Below are positions 14,792-21,826 of a stretch of 30,492 nt of DNA, piece after piece. The stretch's first letter is position 1. Each line of letters begins with the position of its first letter. Under the pieces are notes generated by a model. It was not told the origin of the DNA. It saw only the letters and a program-made list of their open reading frames with translations, and searched no databases. Location: assembly GCA_964588665.1 (NCBI GenBank), contig CAZPQQ010000036.1:1-30492 (forward strand). The letters are read 5' to 3'. The stretch comes from UBA2160 sp964588665 (lineage in GTDB: Bacteria; Chloroflexota; Dehalococcoidia; Lucifugimonadales; UBA1123). Both the position numbers and the translations under genes were made by a program.

Positions 14792-15181
14792 TTAGCTCAG
14801 CACTGCGACGGCTTCGATCTCGATGTCCAGTCCCGCCAGGGCGAGCGCTGTGATCTCAACCAGTGAGTTGGCGGGGTTCTCGCCGTGGAAGTATCCGTCA
14901 TAGACGGCGATCTGCTCTTCGGATGCAGGATGCCAGTCGCTCATTTCGGTGACGAAAGCCGTGCACTTTACGATGTCGGTGGCTTCGCCGCCTTCAGCTT
15001 CAACGATGCGCACAACTCAGTCGAGGGTGACTTTGAGTTGTTCGAGGGCGCTGCCGCCCTCGGCGGATGTGCCACGAGCTGTGCATCCCGAAATGTACAA
15101 CATGTCTCCGGCGCGGACTGCCCGCGAATACGTGGGTCCGGCGGGGGCGATGTCAGCATGCGGTCTCCTGATCTTCTCAAT
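14792..15181 (-). pseudogene. RidA/YjgF-family gene with a non-ATG start and an in-frame TGA
   Basis: Read through, the frame gives 129 residues, normal for RidA (126-130), with family marks: A-P-A-G-P-T-Y-S, then AGDMLYISG, later DIVKCTAFVTEM and a final IEIEAVAVLS. Three defects stand out. The only codon at the right place after a good GAGGAG (15191-15186, spacer 4) is ATT at 15181, with no ATG/GTG/TTG between it and the upstream stop. Codon 55 is TGA (15019-15017) within VTLD-x-VVRI, where Arg is expected, consistent with CGA to TGA. Finally, the Arg that binds the substrate carboxylate in true RidA (PARS) is Asn here (PANS), so even the intact form would not be a canonical enamine/imine deaminase. 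A product starting at 15013 would be a non-functional half. It lies 15 bp after the methyltransferase stop and 22 bp before the deacetylase. Confidence 0.72.
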
Positions 15182-15196
15182 CGGTCTCCTCGCGGG

Positions 15197-16015
15197 TCAT
15201 GCGGGTTTTGTCGCGAGCACCGAAAACATCAACGGTACGTCGGGCTGTCCGGCCGGCATCCGCCAGTAGCCGTCGTCGGATTGCTCCATGAACGGGAGCT
15301 GCCGGTACACGCTGTGGTTGAACTCGCGAAACGTCTCGATGCGCAAACCCGCCTTCAGGAGCGAGCCCAGGATAATCGACAGGCTGTGGCTCCATTCGTA
15401 AGTGGGCGTATCCACGGTCGCGCTGCGGTCAGCGTACGAACCTTGGTCGTCCGGCTCGAACTTGAGCGGCGCCTTGTGGTCGAAGTACGGGTAGGCGAAC
15501 TTCAGCTCCGACAGGTCCGGCGTGTCGTCGAACATCTGCGAAAATGGGTGGAATTCGACCATATGGAAGGCTCCGCCCGGCTTCAAGAAACGAGCCACGA
15601 CTTTTGCCCAACTCGGCATGTCCGGCAGGTGTACGAGGACGCCGTACGACGTGAACACGATGTCGAACTCCTCATCGAGCACGTTCGGAAGGTCGTAGAT
15701 GTTCGACTCGATGAACCTGGCGTCGATGCCGATCTCCTCGGCTACGTTCGTGGCCTGCTCAATAGCCTTGGAGGAGAAGTCCATTCCGGTGACCCGAGCG
15801 CCAAGTCTGGCCCAGGACAGCGTGTCCATTCCGAAATGACATTGCAGATGGAGCAAGGAGCGTCCGCTCACGTCTCCCAACTGTTCGAGTTCGACGGATT
15901 TCAGGCTTGTTCCGCCCGCTTTGAATCGACCCAGGTCGTAGAAATCCGACTTCGCATGGATGGGCACGAGCTCGTCCCAGTGAGCCCGATTCGCGGCCAG
16001 GAACTCTTCGGTCAT
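15197..16015 (-). CDS. Class I SAM-dependent methyltransferase
   Basis: 272 residues from the ATG at 16015, seven bases after the stop of the deiodinase-like gene, so the two are translationally close. The SAM-binding motif I region reads LLHLQCHFGMDTLSWA (residues about 53-69), a known variant of the glycine loop, followed by the acidic strand end VTGMDFS (Asp about 79), a motif near DIVFTSYGVLVHL, and LKPGGAFHMVEF, the post-III strand typical of class I enzymes. The substrate cannot be inferred; small-molecule methylation is most likely by size and lack of extra domains. A frame extending upstream to 16189 overlaps the deiodinase-like gene and is rejected as start. Confidence 0.87.
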   Translation of the reverse strand: MTEEFLAANRAHWDELVPIHAKSDFYDLGRFKAGGTSLKSVELEQLGDVSGRSLLHLQCHFGMDTLSWARLGARVTGMDFSSKAIEQATNVAEEIGIDARFIESNIYDLPNVLDEEFDIVFTSYGVLVHLPDMPSWAKVVARFLKPGGAFHMVEFHPFSQMFDDTPDLSELKFAYPYFDHKAPLKFEPDDQGSYADRSATVDTPTYEWSHSLSIILGSLLKAGLRIETFREFNHSVYRQLPFMEQSDDGYWRMPAGQPDVPLMFSVLATKPA

Positions 16016-16022
16016 CGTGCCG

Positions 16023-16796
16023 TCACTCCGATCTTGTCGCCGCGGTGGACGCTTGCCGTTCCACCCACCATTCCCGAGCGGGTTTCGCGGCGGCCTCTCC
16101 CGCCGTGTGCTCCACCGCGGCGATGAACTCTTCCACTGCCCTGGCGCCGGCGTCGTTGGCGAGTCCTTCCATGAACACAAGGCGTTCATTCGTTCGACCG
16201 GGCAGCCATTCGACGTAGTACGGCGACACGCGGGTTCGGTCGCGACGGAGGCCGCGCTCGAACAGGATCTGTTCCAAGGCGATCCTGATGGTGCCTTCGT
16301 CGGTCCAGTCGGCCCGGTAGATGACCGTTCCGTTGGCGCTGAGTATGTATGTCATGTTGGGCAACGTGCCGAACGCTCGGTGCGTCGTGCCTTCAATGTC
16401 GTCGACCAGCATCGGCCGTTTGATATCCCATCGCCGAACCATGTCGCGGGCGTTGCTCAGTTTGTGCTCGATGGACGTGTGGGCGGGCCGCTCGTCGCTC
16501 GGATGAGCCTCGCGGGTGTATACGAAGACGAAGTTGATCCCGTGCGCCTTGAACTCATCGGCCAGTGGCTCCAGGACCGGCGCCGCCAGTCCACAATACG
16601 GTCAAGTGATGGACCCGAACTCGATCATGGCGGGGCCGTGCTTCCAGTAGTCCGACAGTTGAACGCTCTCGCCGGTGGCCGCATCGATCAGAACGCCATC
16701 CGGCGCCTTGGCGCCAGCTTTCAGCACATCGAGGAAAGCCGTGAACTCGTCATTGGTCATGTCCAGGGGGAAGGTTTCGTAGTTGTAAGGGTTCAC
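16023..16796 (-). CDS. Deiodinase-like thioredoxin-fold selenoprotein (TGA = Sec65)
   Basis: One frame of 257 residues runs from a GTG (AGGAG eight bases upstream) to 16023, interrupted only by TGA at 16604-16602. The residues around it, EFGSIT-U-PYCG, match the iodothyronine deiodinase active site (FGS-x-T-U-P). Further deiodinase-family marks follow: VFVYTREAHPSD (Glu96, His98), a PMLVDD strand, and the LP-x-x-TYIL...GTVIYRAD pair of strands in the same order as in the animal enzymes. Cys68 creates a redox U-x-x-C motif absent from animal deiodinases (U-P-x-F), so a thiol/selenol oxidoreductase role is as likely as dehalogenation. The N-terminus (APDGVLIDAATGESVQLSDYW) is a typical redoxin entry. 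A SECIS-like hairpin lies downstream of the TGA. Sec machinery (selA/B/C/D) is not in this window. First gene of a group with the methyltransferase. If the TGA were a true stop, a 64-residue fragment without active site would result. Confidence 0.88.
16574..16592 (-). promoter_or_regulatory. Putative bacterial SECIS hairpin after the Sec codon
   Basis: On the minus strand, 16592-16585 pairs with 16581-16574 (eight pairs: GGAC, one U-G wobble, GGC) around a three-base loop GGC. The loop begins 17 bases after the TGA and starts with G. A short stem placed 16-37 bases after UGA with a G among the first loop bases is the known general pattern for bacterial SECIS elements. The hairpin lies in coding sequence, as required. 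Confidence 0.65.
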
Positions 16797-16890
16797 TGTG
16801 TTGGCTCCTGTCCGATGTCGCGGGTTATCCAGCGTGCGACAAGAATCGCGCGCTCAGAGCGTCAACTGCGCCAGGGTTGAATTGGGGCCT

Positions 16891-16917
16891 GTGGTTCGAC
16901 AGGCTCACCACGAACGA
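16891..16917. repeat. Dispersed TTCGACAGGCTCA element, copy 2
   Basis: GTGG-TTCGACAGGCTCA-CCAC-GAACGA. Same core and tail as copy 1 (12947-12972), with a different but still self-complementary stem (GTGG/CCAC). It lies in the 266-bp gap upstream of the deiodinase-like gene; nothing else recognisable is in that gap. Confidence 0.75.
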
Positions 16918-17062
16918 GTTAACTGGGCCGGCCTTCGCGGACCTACTTGCCAATTCGGTCACCACATTCGAATGGCAAGATATCCATAAGCGCGACAGTG
17001 CCCCACCCGTTCGTCTTCAACCCGTCGCAAAACCTCCGTACGCCGGCGCGGTCCTCGCGACC

Positions 17063-18034
17063 CTACGAAGCGACGACGTTTTGTGGGGCGCCGGACAGAT
17101 AGGCCAGGATGTTGTCGACCGCGCCCTCGTTCAGCGCTTCGATTCCTTCCGGGGTCATGTCGGCCATGTGGGGGGTCAGCACCACTTGGGCGCACGTGAG
17201 CAACGGGTTGTCCGGGGCGATTGGTTCGGCATCGAAGACGTCGATGGCTGCTCCAGCCAGGCCTCCGGCGTTCAGGACGCTGACCAACGCGTTTGTGTCC
17301 ACGATGTCGCCGCGAGCGCCATTTACCAGGATGGCTTCTTGCTTCATCAGACCGAGTTCCCGCGCTCCGATCATGCCTCTGGTCTCGTCGCTGGACGCGA
17401 CGTTGAGGCTGACCACGTCGGAGCGACTGAGCAACTCGTCCAACTCTACGTACTCGACTCCCAGGCGGCGGCCTCGCTCCTCGGACGGGTGAAATGTCCA
17501 CGCGATCACATTCATGCCGAACGCGTTGGCGAGCCGCGCGATTTCAGCGCCCACGTTGCCGGTGCCGACAACGCCAAGCGTCTTGCCTTGAAGGAAGATG
17601 TTGATGACCCGGCCCCATCGGCCTGCCTTGAGCTCCGCGGTCTGGTAGGCCGCCCGTTTCGCGACGGAGAACATGAGGCCGAACATGTGCTCGGCAACCG
17701 ACGGAGCGGTGCGCCCAGGCTGGTTGCTGACCACGATGCCCAACTCCGACGCGGCGGCCAGGTCGATCATGTCGGTTCCAATCGAGCAGGTTGTTATCAT
17801 GCGCAGCTTGGGCAGCGCGCGCAACGCGTCGCCTGGCCAGTCGATCGCGCCTCTGGTGTTGATGATGATGTCGGCGTTCGAGACGCGTTCGATCTTCTCT
17901 TCGTAGGATGCGGGCCTGTCAGTGTGCATGATCAACTCGCCGTGGGGCGCCAGACGGTCGGCGTGCGCCGATCCTTGCAATTGAGGGGGGTCGTCTCCGG
18001 GGACCACGAACGTGAGTCGTTCTGCGTTGCTCAT
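17063..18034 (-). CDS. D-isomer-specific 2-hydroxyacid dehydrogenase
   Basis: 323 residues; NAD(P)-dependent oxidoreductase interconverting a 2-oxo acid and a D-2-hydroxy acid. The Rossmann motif is G-V-V-G-T-G-N-V-G (residues 154-162). The catalytic set is complete: Arg241 in NGARGD, Glu270 in DVFDAEP, His289 in LTPHMAD. The order catalytic-NAD-catalytic is that of the phosphoglycerate/formate/glyoxylate dehydrogenase family; there is no C-terminal ACT domain, so it is not a full serA-type enzyme. The ATG at 18034 is the first plausible start; the ribosome site is poor (GGAG about 13 bases upstream). The next gene downstream starts 266 bp away, so it is probably transcribed separately. Substrate unassigned; glyoxylate/hydroxypyruvate or phosphonate-type substrates are possible. 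Confidence 0.9.
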   Translation of the reverse strand: MSNAERLTFVVPGDDPPQLQGSAHADRLAPHGELIMHTDRPASYEEKIERVSNADIIINTRGAIDWPGDALRALPKLRMITTCSIGTDMIDLAAASELGIVVSNQPGRTAPSVAEHMFGLMFSVAKRAAYQTAELKAGRWGRVINIFLQGKTLGVVGTGNVGAEIARLANAFGMNVIAWTFHPSEERGRRLGVEYVELDELLSRSDVVSLNVASSDETRGMIGARELGLMKQEAILVNGARGDIVDTNALVSVLNAGGLAGAAIDVFDAEPIAPDNPLLTCAQVVLTPHMADMTPEGIEALNEGAVDNILAYLSGAPQNVVAS

Positions 18035-18089
18035 ATGTAAATTTGCTCTCCGATTTGGGTTCAAACACGTTGGGTTTGGCGGTACACGA

Positions 18090-18118
18090 ACACTAATGCT
18101 GCGGTCATGCAAAGTCAA
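18090..18118 (-). promoter_or_regulatory. Candidate promoter of the hydroxyacid dehydrogenase gene
   Basis: On the minus strand TTGACT (18118-18113) is followed after 17 bases by TAGTGT (18095-18090). The -35 is good, the -10 weak (three of six). A start near 18084 would give a leader of about 50 bases. Confidence 0.3.
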
Positions 18119-18207
18119 GCTGAATCGAACGAGCCAGGGCGGGTTGCGCGCCCTTCGCGTCCCTCAAAGCGAAGCCGTTCTTGTCGTCAATATCGCTCGA
18201 TCGGGTG

Positions 18208-18236
18208 TTGCCTTATGTCACTCCTTGTTCTACAGT
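18208..18236 (+). promoter_or_regulatory. Candidate promoter of the repeat-containing membrane protein
   Basis: TTGCCT (18208-18213) and TACAGT (18231-18236) are separated by 17 bases. The transcription start would fall at about 18243, next to the ATG at 18244, where no Shine-Dalgarno sequence is visible, suggesting a leaderless mRNA. Both hexamers are imperfect. Confidence 0.3.
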
Positions 18237-18243
18237 AAATGGC

Positions 18244-20199
18244 ATGATCTGGTTGCGCCGGATAATCACCATCCCCTTTGGTCTGTTCCTGTTTGTGTTC
18301 TTGTTGGCGGCAATCGTAGTGCTAGAGGTAAACGACACATTCCTGGACCCGGACTACTATCGCGACACCCTGCGAGACGCCGACATCTACCGGTGGGTCC
18401 TGAACGATCTTGCAACGGTGGCCTTCGAGGAAGCCAGAGAGTATCCGCCCGCCGAGATCGACCCTGACTTGGACGAGAACCCGTTGGTGACGTCTGGTCT
18501 GTCGACCGAGGATTTCGTGGTCGCGCTCAACGAGGCGTTGCCGCACGTGTGGGTTCAGGAGCTCGTCGAACAGATCCTCGACGAGCCAGGGAACTACCTG
18601 ACCGGTGAGTACGACGACTTCGCCGTCACGCTTCAGGCAGGCGACAGGGTTCAGTTGATGGTGAACCAGGCCAAAGACCTGATGCGGCGAGCCGATGCCC
18701 ACAACCTGCTCTTCGAACAGATTGTGACGCCCACGATCGAGGAAGCCCTCCGCGACGAATTGCCCCTGGGGATCGAACTGACAACCGATCGGGCTGTCGC
18801 CGCCGCACGAAAAATCGTGCCGCCCGAGTGGGTCCAAACGAACGTCGAGAACGTGCTCGATTCGCTCACCCCGTACGCCGTGGGCGAAGTCGATCAATTC
18901 GAGATTAAACTGGAATTTGCGAACCAGGTCGATATTGCGTTGGTCGAGATCAAGGACATCGTCGGAAACAGCGACATATACGATCTCGTGTACGAAGAGG
19001 TAATGGACCCGATACTGGCCAACACGCTTGGCCAGGCAGTCGACCTCCCCTATGGCGTCAGTGTCACCGAGGATGAGATTACGGGTGCACTCCGTGCGGT
19101 GGCGCCGCCTGAGTGGGTGCGAGATCAGGCAGATTCAGTCGTCGATTCGGTCGGCGACTACGTGACGATGAAGACAGACGAACTTCGCGTCGACATCGAC
19201 TTGCGTGACAATAAAGGGCGCGCGCGAGAGGTCCTCATCGACATAGCCCGCGACAAGTTTGCACGGGTCGTCGACGACCTTCCCGAATGCACTTCCTCGC
19301 AGATCACGCGCATCGTAACTGTCGGGATCGACTCTCTGCCGGTATGCATGCCCGCGGACGCCAGGGTCGAGCGACTGGTGCTGGCCGCTGTCGATTCGCT
19401 GACAGGCGAAGTCGAGAGCGCCGTCGACTCGATGGTGCTCAGCAGCGTGCCGAACACACTCACTTACACTCAAGTGGACCTCAAGAATGCACTCGCGAAA
19501 GTCGGCGCCGCGGACAACTACGACCTGCTGGAAGAAGTTCGCGAAATAATCGGCGTCGGGTGGACTTACGACGACACTGACCTAAAAGCCGATCTAGCCG
19601 AATTCATCGATCCCGAGGCTGTCGACCGGCTCGACGACATCCGGGGATTCCTTTCCGACGGATGGACGTACACCGATCAGGACCTGCGCCAATTGATCGT
19701 CGACGAAGAGGGAATACAGACGCTGGACGACTACGACACGTCGAGGGTGTGGTTCCAGCGAGCGAGGTCATGGCGCCTGATCGTCTACCTTCCGGTTGCC
19801 GTTTTGATGTTGATCATCGCGTTCCTTGGCGGACGTACTTGGGGCAGCCGAATCGGGTGGGCTGCAGCTTATCTGGTCGTCTCGTCGGCAATCATATTCT
19901 TCGTGTTCGGCCCTGTGTTCGGCGCGTTCTCCGAAGCAGGCGTCGCGGACGTGCCAAACTTCGACGATCTCCGCGCCGAGGCCCTCGAAGAAATCGAGGT
20001 GGCGGACAACTTCGGCCGCACCCAGTTAATGGCCTCCAACAAACTCATCGACATTCTCGAGACCGTCGTCAACGGGTTCGCATCCGGCGTGGCCGGGAAA
20101 GCTTTCTTCCTGGGCATCGTCGGCCTGATCATCCTCGGGGTGGCGCTTTTCTGGCAGACATTCATAGGGCTCGCTCGCCAATGGGGTTTGCTCGACTGA
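18244..20199 (+). CDS. Membrane protein with tandem extracytoplasmic repeats, family not recognised
   Basis: 651 residues from the ATG at 18244 (MIWLRR), chosen because it gives a basic tip before the first membrane helix (about 6-28); the frame is open further up to 18181. A large acidic soluble region (about 30-505) follows, then helices at about 509-530, 535-560 and 620-644. The soluble part is repetitive. Three units of 93-94 residues start at nt 18502, 18781 and 19063, the latter two sharing a PPEWV motif and V-x-D-S. Then three units of 34 residues start at nt 19462, 19564 and 19666, each opening TY-x-x-x-DL. With one N-terminal and three C-terminal helices, the repeat region probably lies outside the membrane as a large loop. 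I do not recognise the family and assign no function. Paired hairpins lie just after the stop. Confidence 0.85.
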   Translation: MIWLRRIITIPFGLFLFVFLLAAIVVLEVNDTFLDPDYYRDTLRDADIYRWVLNDLATVAFEEAREYPPAEIDPDLDENPLVTSGLSTEDFVVALNEALPHVWVQELVEQILDEPGNYLTGEYDDFAVTLQAGDRVQLMVNQAKDLMRRADAHNLLFEQIVTPTIEEALRDELPLGIELTTDRAVAAARKIVPPEWVQTNVENVLDSLTPYAVGEVDQFEIKLEFANQVDIALVEIKDIVGNSDIYDLVYEEVMDPILANTLGQAVDLPYGVSVTEDEITGALRAVAPPEWVRDQADSVVDSVGDYVTMKTDELRVDIDLRDNKGRAREVLIDIARDKFARVVDDLPECTSSQITRIVTVGIDSLPVCMPADARVERLVLAAVDSLTGEVESAVDSMVLSSVPNTLTYTQVDLKNALAKVGAADNYDLLEEVREIIGVGWTYDDTDLKADLAEFIDPEAVDRLDDIRGFLSDGWTYTDQDLRQLIVDEEGIQTLDDYDTSRVWFQRARSWRLIVYLPVAVLMLIIAFLGGRTWGSRIGWAAAYLVVSSAIIFFVFGPVFGAFSEAGVADVPNFDDLRAEALEEIEVADNFGRTQLMASNKLIDILETVVNGFASGVAGKAFFLGIVGLIILGVALFWQTFIGLARQWGLLD

Positions 20200-20207
20200 C
20201 GAGCATC

Positions 20208-20233
20208 TAGCGAAACTAGGCGGCGCTGCGCCG
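20208..20233. terminator. Two adjacent hairpins after the membrane-protein gene
   Basis: CTAG-CGAAA-CTAG (20208-20220) is followed directly by CGGCG-CTG-CGCCG (20221-20233), starting nine bases after the stop codon. Position suggests transcript ending or 3' protection, but the plus strand then reads TAAAAAC with no T run, so it is not a canonical intrinsic terminator. Confidence 0.3.
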
Positions 20234-20367
20234 TAAAAACTTCCTTGAACGTCAACCCTCATGCCGTCGCCATCGTAAATCGCTGCCCGCGTTGACGCGA
20301 CAATCGTCGCCCATCGACTGCCGACGGCGCGCTCGGTAGGTTCCGCAACACAAAGACAGGAGCTCCC

Positions 20368-20913
20368 ATGGCCAGAGTCACGCAGATCACCGAGAGGGAA
20401 CAGGTCGCTGAAGAACATCAGACGATCTTCGATTCGATCGCAGAGAGCAGAGGGAGGGTCAGCGGTCCTTTCAGCGTTTTGCTCAACAGCCCCGAGGTAG
20501 CCGGGCGAGCTGCACACCTGGGCGCGTACATCAGATTCGACTCCACTCTGGAGCCGCAGCAGCGAGAACTCGCCATCATCACCGCCGCGAGAATGGCCGA
20601 TTGCCAGTACGAATGGTCGGCACACGCACCTATGGCACAACGTGCCGGCGTGCGCGACGAGGCTATCGACGCGGTCGCGAACAAAGCTCCCGTGGGCGAC
20701 CTGACGGAGGAGGAGGCGCTGATCATCTCTTATGCCCGCGAGCTGCTCGGAGACAACCGCGTATCGGAGCAGACCTTCTACGACGCAAGAACCAGGTTCG
20801 GGGACCAGGGCGTCACCGAGCTCACGGCCACCTTGGGCTACTACACGATGTTGGCCTGCGCCTTGAACGCGTTCGAAGTCGAGCCCCCGGACGGGACACC
20901 CCGCCTGCCGTAG
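20368..20913 (+). CDS. Carboxymuconolactone decarboxylase / AhpD-fold family protein
   Basis: 181 residues, all-helical CMD fold. The core motif is C-x-x-E-W-x-x-H at 79-86 (CQYEWSAH), with a single Cys; the second Cys of the AhpD C-x-x-C redox pair is absent, so AhpD-type peroxidase-reductase activity is not expected. Glu82 and His86 are retained as in CMD-type enzymes. AGGAG seven bases before the ATG supports the start. The gene is convergent with the LLM oxidoreductase, whose stop is 10 bp away. The function is likely a small-molecule decarboxylase/isomerase or unknown oxidoreductase; I cannot go further. Confidence 0.87.
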   Translation: MARVTQITEREQVAEEHQTIFDSIAESRGRVSGPFSVLLNSPEVAGRAAHLGAYIRFDSTLEPQQRELAIITAARMADCQYEWSAHAPMAQRAGVRDEAIDAVANKAPVGDLTEEEALIISYARELLGDNRVSEQTFYDARTRFGDQGVTELTATLGYYTMLACALNAFEVEPPDGTPRLP

Positions 20914-20923
20914 CGGCGTGCCG

Positions 20924-21814
20924 CTATCGGACTCGCGGCATGACCTTCTCGGCGAAGCGATTCATCGTCCTGTGGATGAAGTCGACATCTGCCGTGCTGA
21001 CGGAAAAGACCAACTCGTTCACGCCCTGTGCATCGTACTGCTCGACCGTTCGAACCAGCTCGTCGGGCGTTCCGGACATCGGTGAATCGACGCCGTCCGT
21101 TCCGTCTCCGGTCACACGCAACTCCAGCCTGATCGACAGGTCCAGCGCCGACCCGTCGCGGCTGGCCGCGCTGGCCATATCACGAATCGGTTGCATCTGA
21201 ACCCCCGCTTGTTTCGGGGTGAGCCCCATGGGATGCCAGCCGTCGCCCAAGAGCGCAGCACGGCGATGCGCCGCTCGGCTGTGTCCCCCGATCAGGATCG
21301 GCGGGCCGGGCTGCTGCACCGGCTTTGGCGAGAACTTCACACCTGAGAACGAAAAGAATTCCCCGTCGTACGCCGGATCGAGTGAAGTCCACAGCTCACG
21401 CATGACCGCGATGCCTTCGTTCGTGTACCGCCCTCGATTATGGAAGTCGCGGGCCAGCGCGTCGGATTCCTGCTCGAGGGCGCCGACGCCGATGCCCAGG
21501 TTCACCCTGCCGTGAGACATGACGTCCAGGGTAGCTATCGTCTTCGCCAGGACGAGTGGGTTGAGGTACGGCAGCACGATCACCGTCGTGCCCAGTCTCA
21601 CGCGCTCCGTGACAGCAGCCACCCAAGTCAAGAGCGTCAGCGCGTCATAATACGGAGCGTCGCCAAGCCGGTCCAGAATGTACCCGGCATGCAACACATG
21701 GTGGTTGACCCAGACTGAGTCGTAGCCGGCTTCTTCGGCCTTCCGGGCCACGCCGACCACGTCCTGCGGGTCTCCAAGCCCATAGTTGTGGGGGACGATG
21801 AAACCGAATCTCAC
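20924..21814 (-). CDS. LLM-class (luciferase-like) probably F420-dependent oxidoreductase
   Basis: 296 residues, a TIM-barrel of the bacterial luciferase superfamily. Seen: the N-terminal strand FGFIVPHN, an SVWVNHH segment, RLGTTVIVLPYLNPLVLAKTIATLD typical of the LLM core, GRVNLGIGVGA (the cofactor phosphate loop), and PPILIGGHS later. Sequence alone does not firmly separate F420 from FMN; the sub-type most often annotated as F420-dependent fits best. Start is GTG at 21814 with a near-perfect AAGGAGG four bases upstream. It is 12 bp downstream of the aldo/keto reductase gene, so surely cotranscribed with it. Confidence 0.88.
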   Translation of the reverse strand: MRFGFIVPHNYGLGDPQDVVGVARKAEEAGYDSVWVNHHVLHAGYILDRLGDAPYYDALTLLTWVAAVTERVRLGTTVIVLPYLNPLVLAKTIATLDVMSHGRVNLGIGVGALEQESDALARDFHNRGRYTNEGIAVMRELWTSLDPAYDGEFFSFSGVKFSPKPVQQPGPPILIGGHSRAAHRRAALLGDGWHPMGLTPKQAGVQMQPIRDMASAASRDGSALDLSIRLELRVTGDGTDGVDSPMSGTPDELVRTVEQYDAQGVNELVFSVSTADVDFIHRTMNRFAEKVMPRVR

Positions 21815-21826
21815 GAGGCCTCCTTG

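Noticed and set aside
12853..15019. UGA reassigned to arginine, since two interrupted genes have TGA where Arg is expected
   Set aside because: prfB with its UGA-dependent frameshift is present, and many intact genes here end in TGA at family-typical lengths (for example 4913-4915, 5211-5213 and 11196-11198). Isolated CGA-to-TGA changes or errors are simpler.
15017..15019. Selenocysteine at the RidA TGA
   Set aside because: RidA has no catalytic Cys here; the expected residue is Arg, and the gene also lacks a normal start codon.
14885..16126. Long plus-strand open frame of over 400 codons
   Set aside because: Antisense to the methyltransferase and RidA genes, no family resemblance, composition typical of a mirror frame.
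16023..16442. A separate 139-residue gene starting at the internal ATG 16442
   Set aside because: It is the in-frame C-terminal part of the deiodinase-like gene; conserved residues continue upstream through 16443-16601 to the TGA.
16877..18040. Long plus-strand open frame opposite the hydroxyacid dehydrogenase
   Set aside because: The minus strand encodes a complete catalytic set; the plus frame has no recognisable motif.
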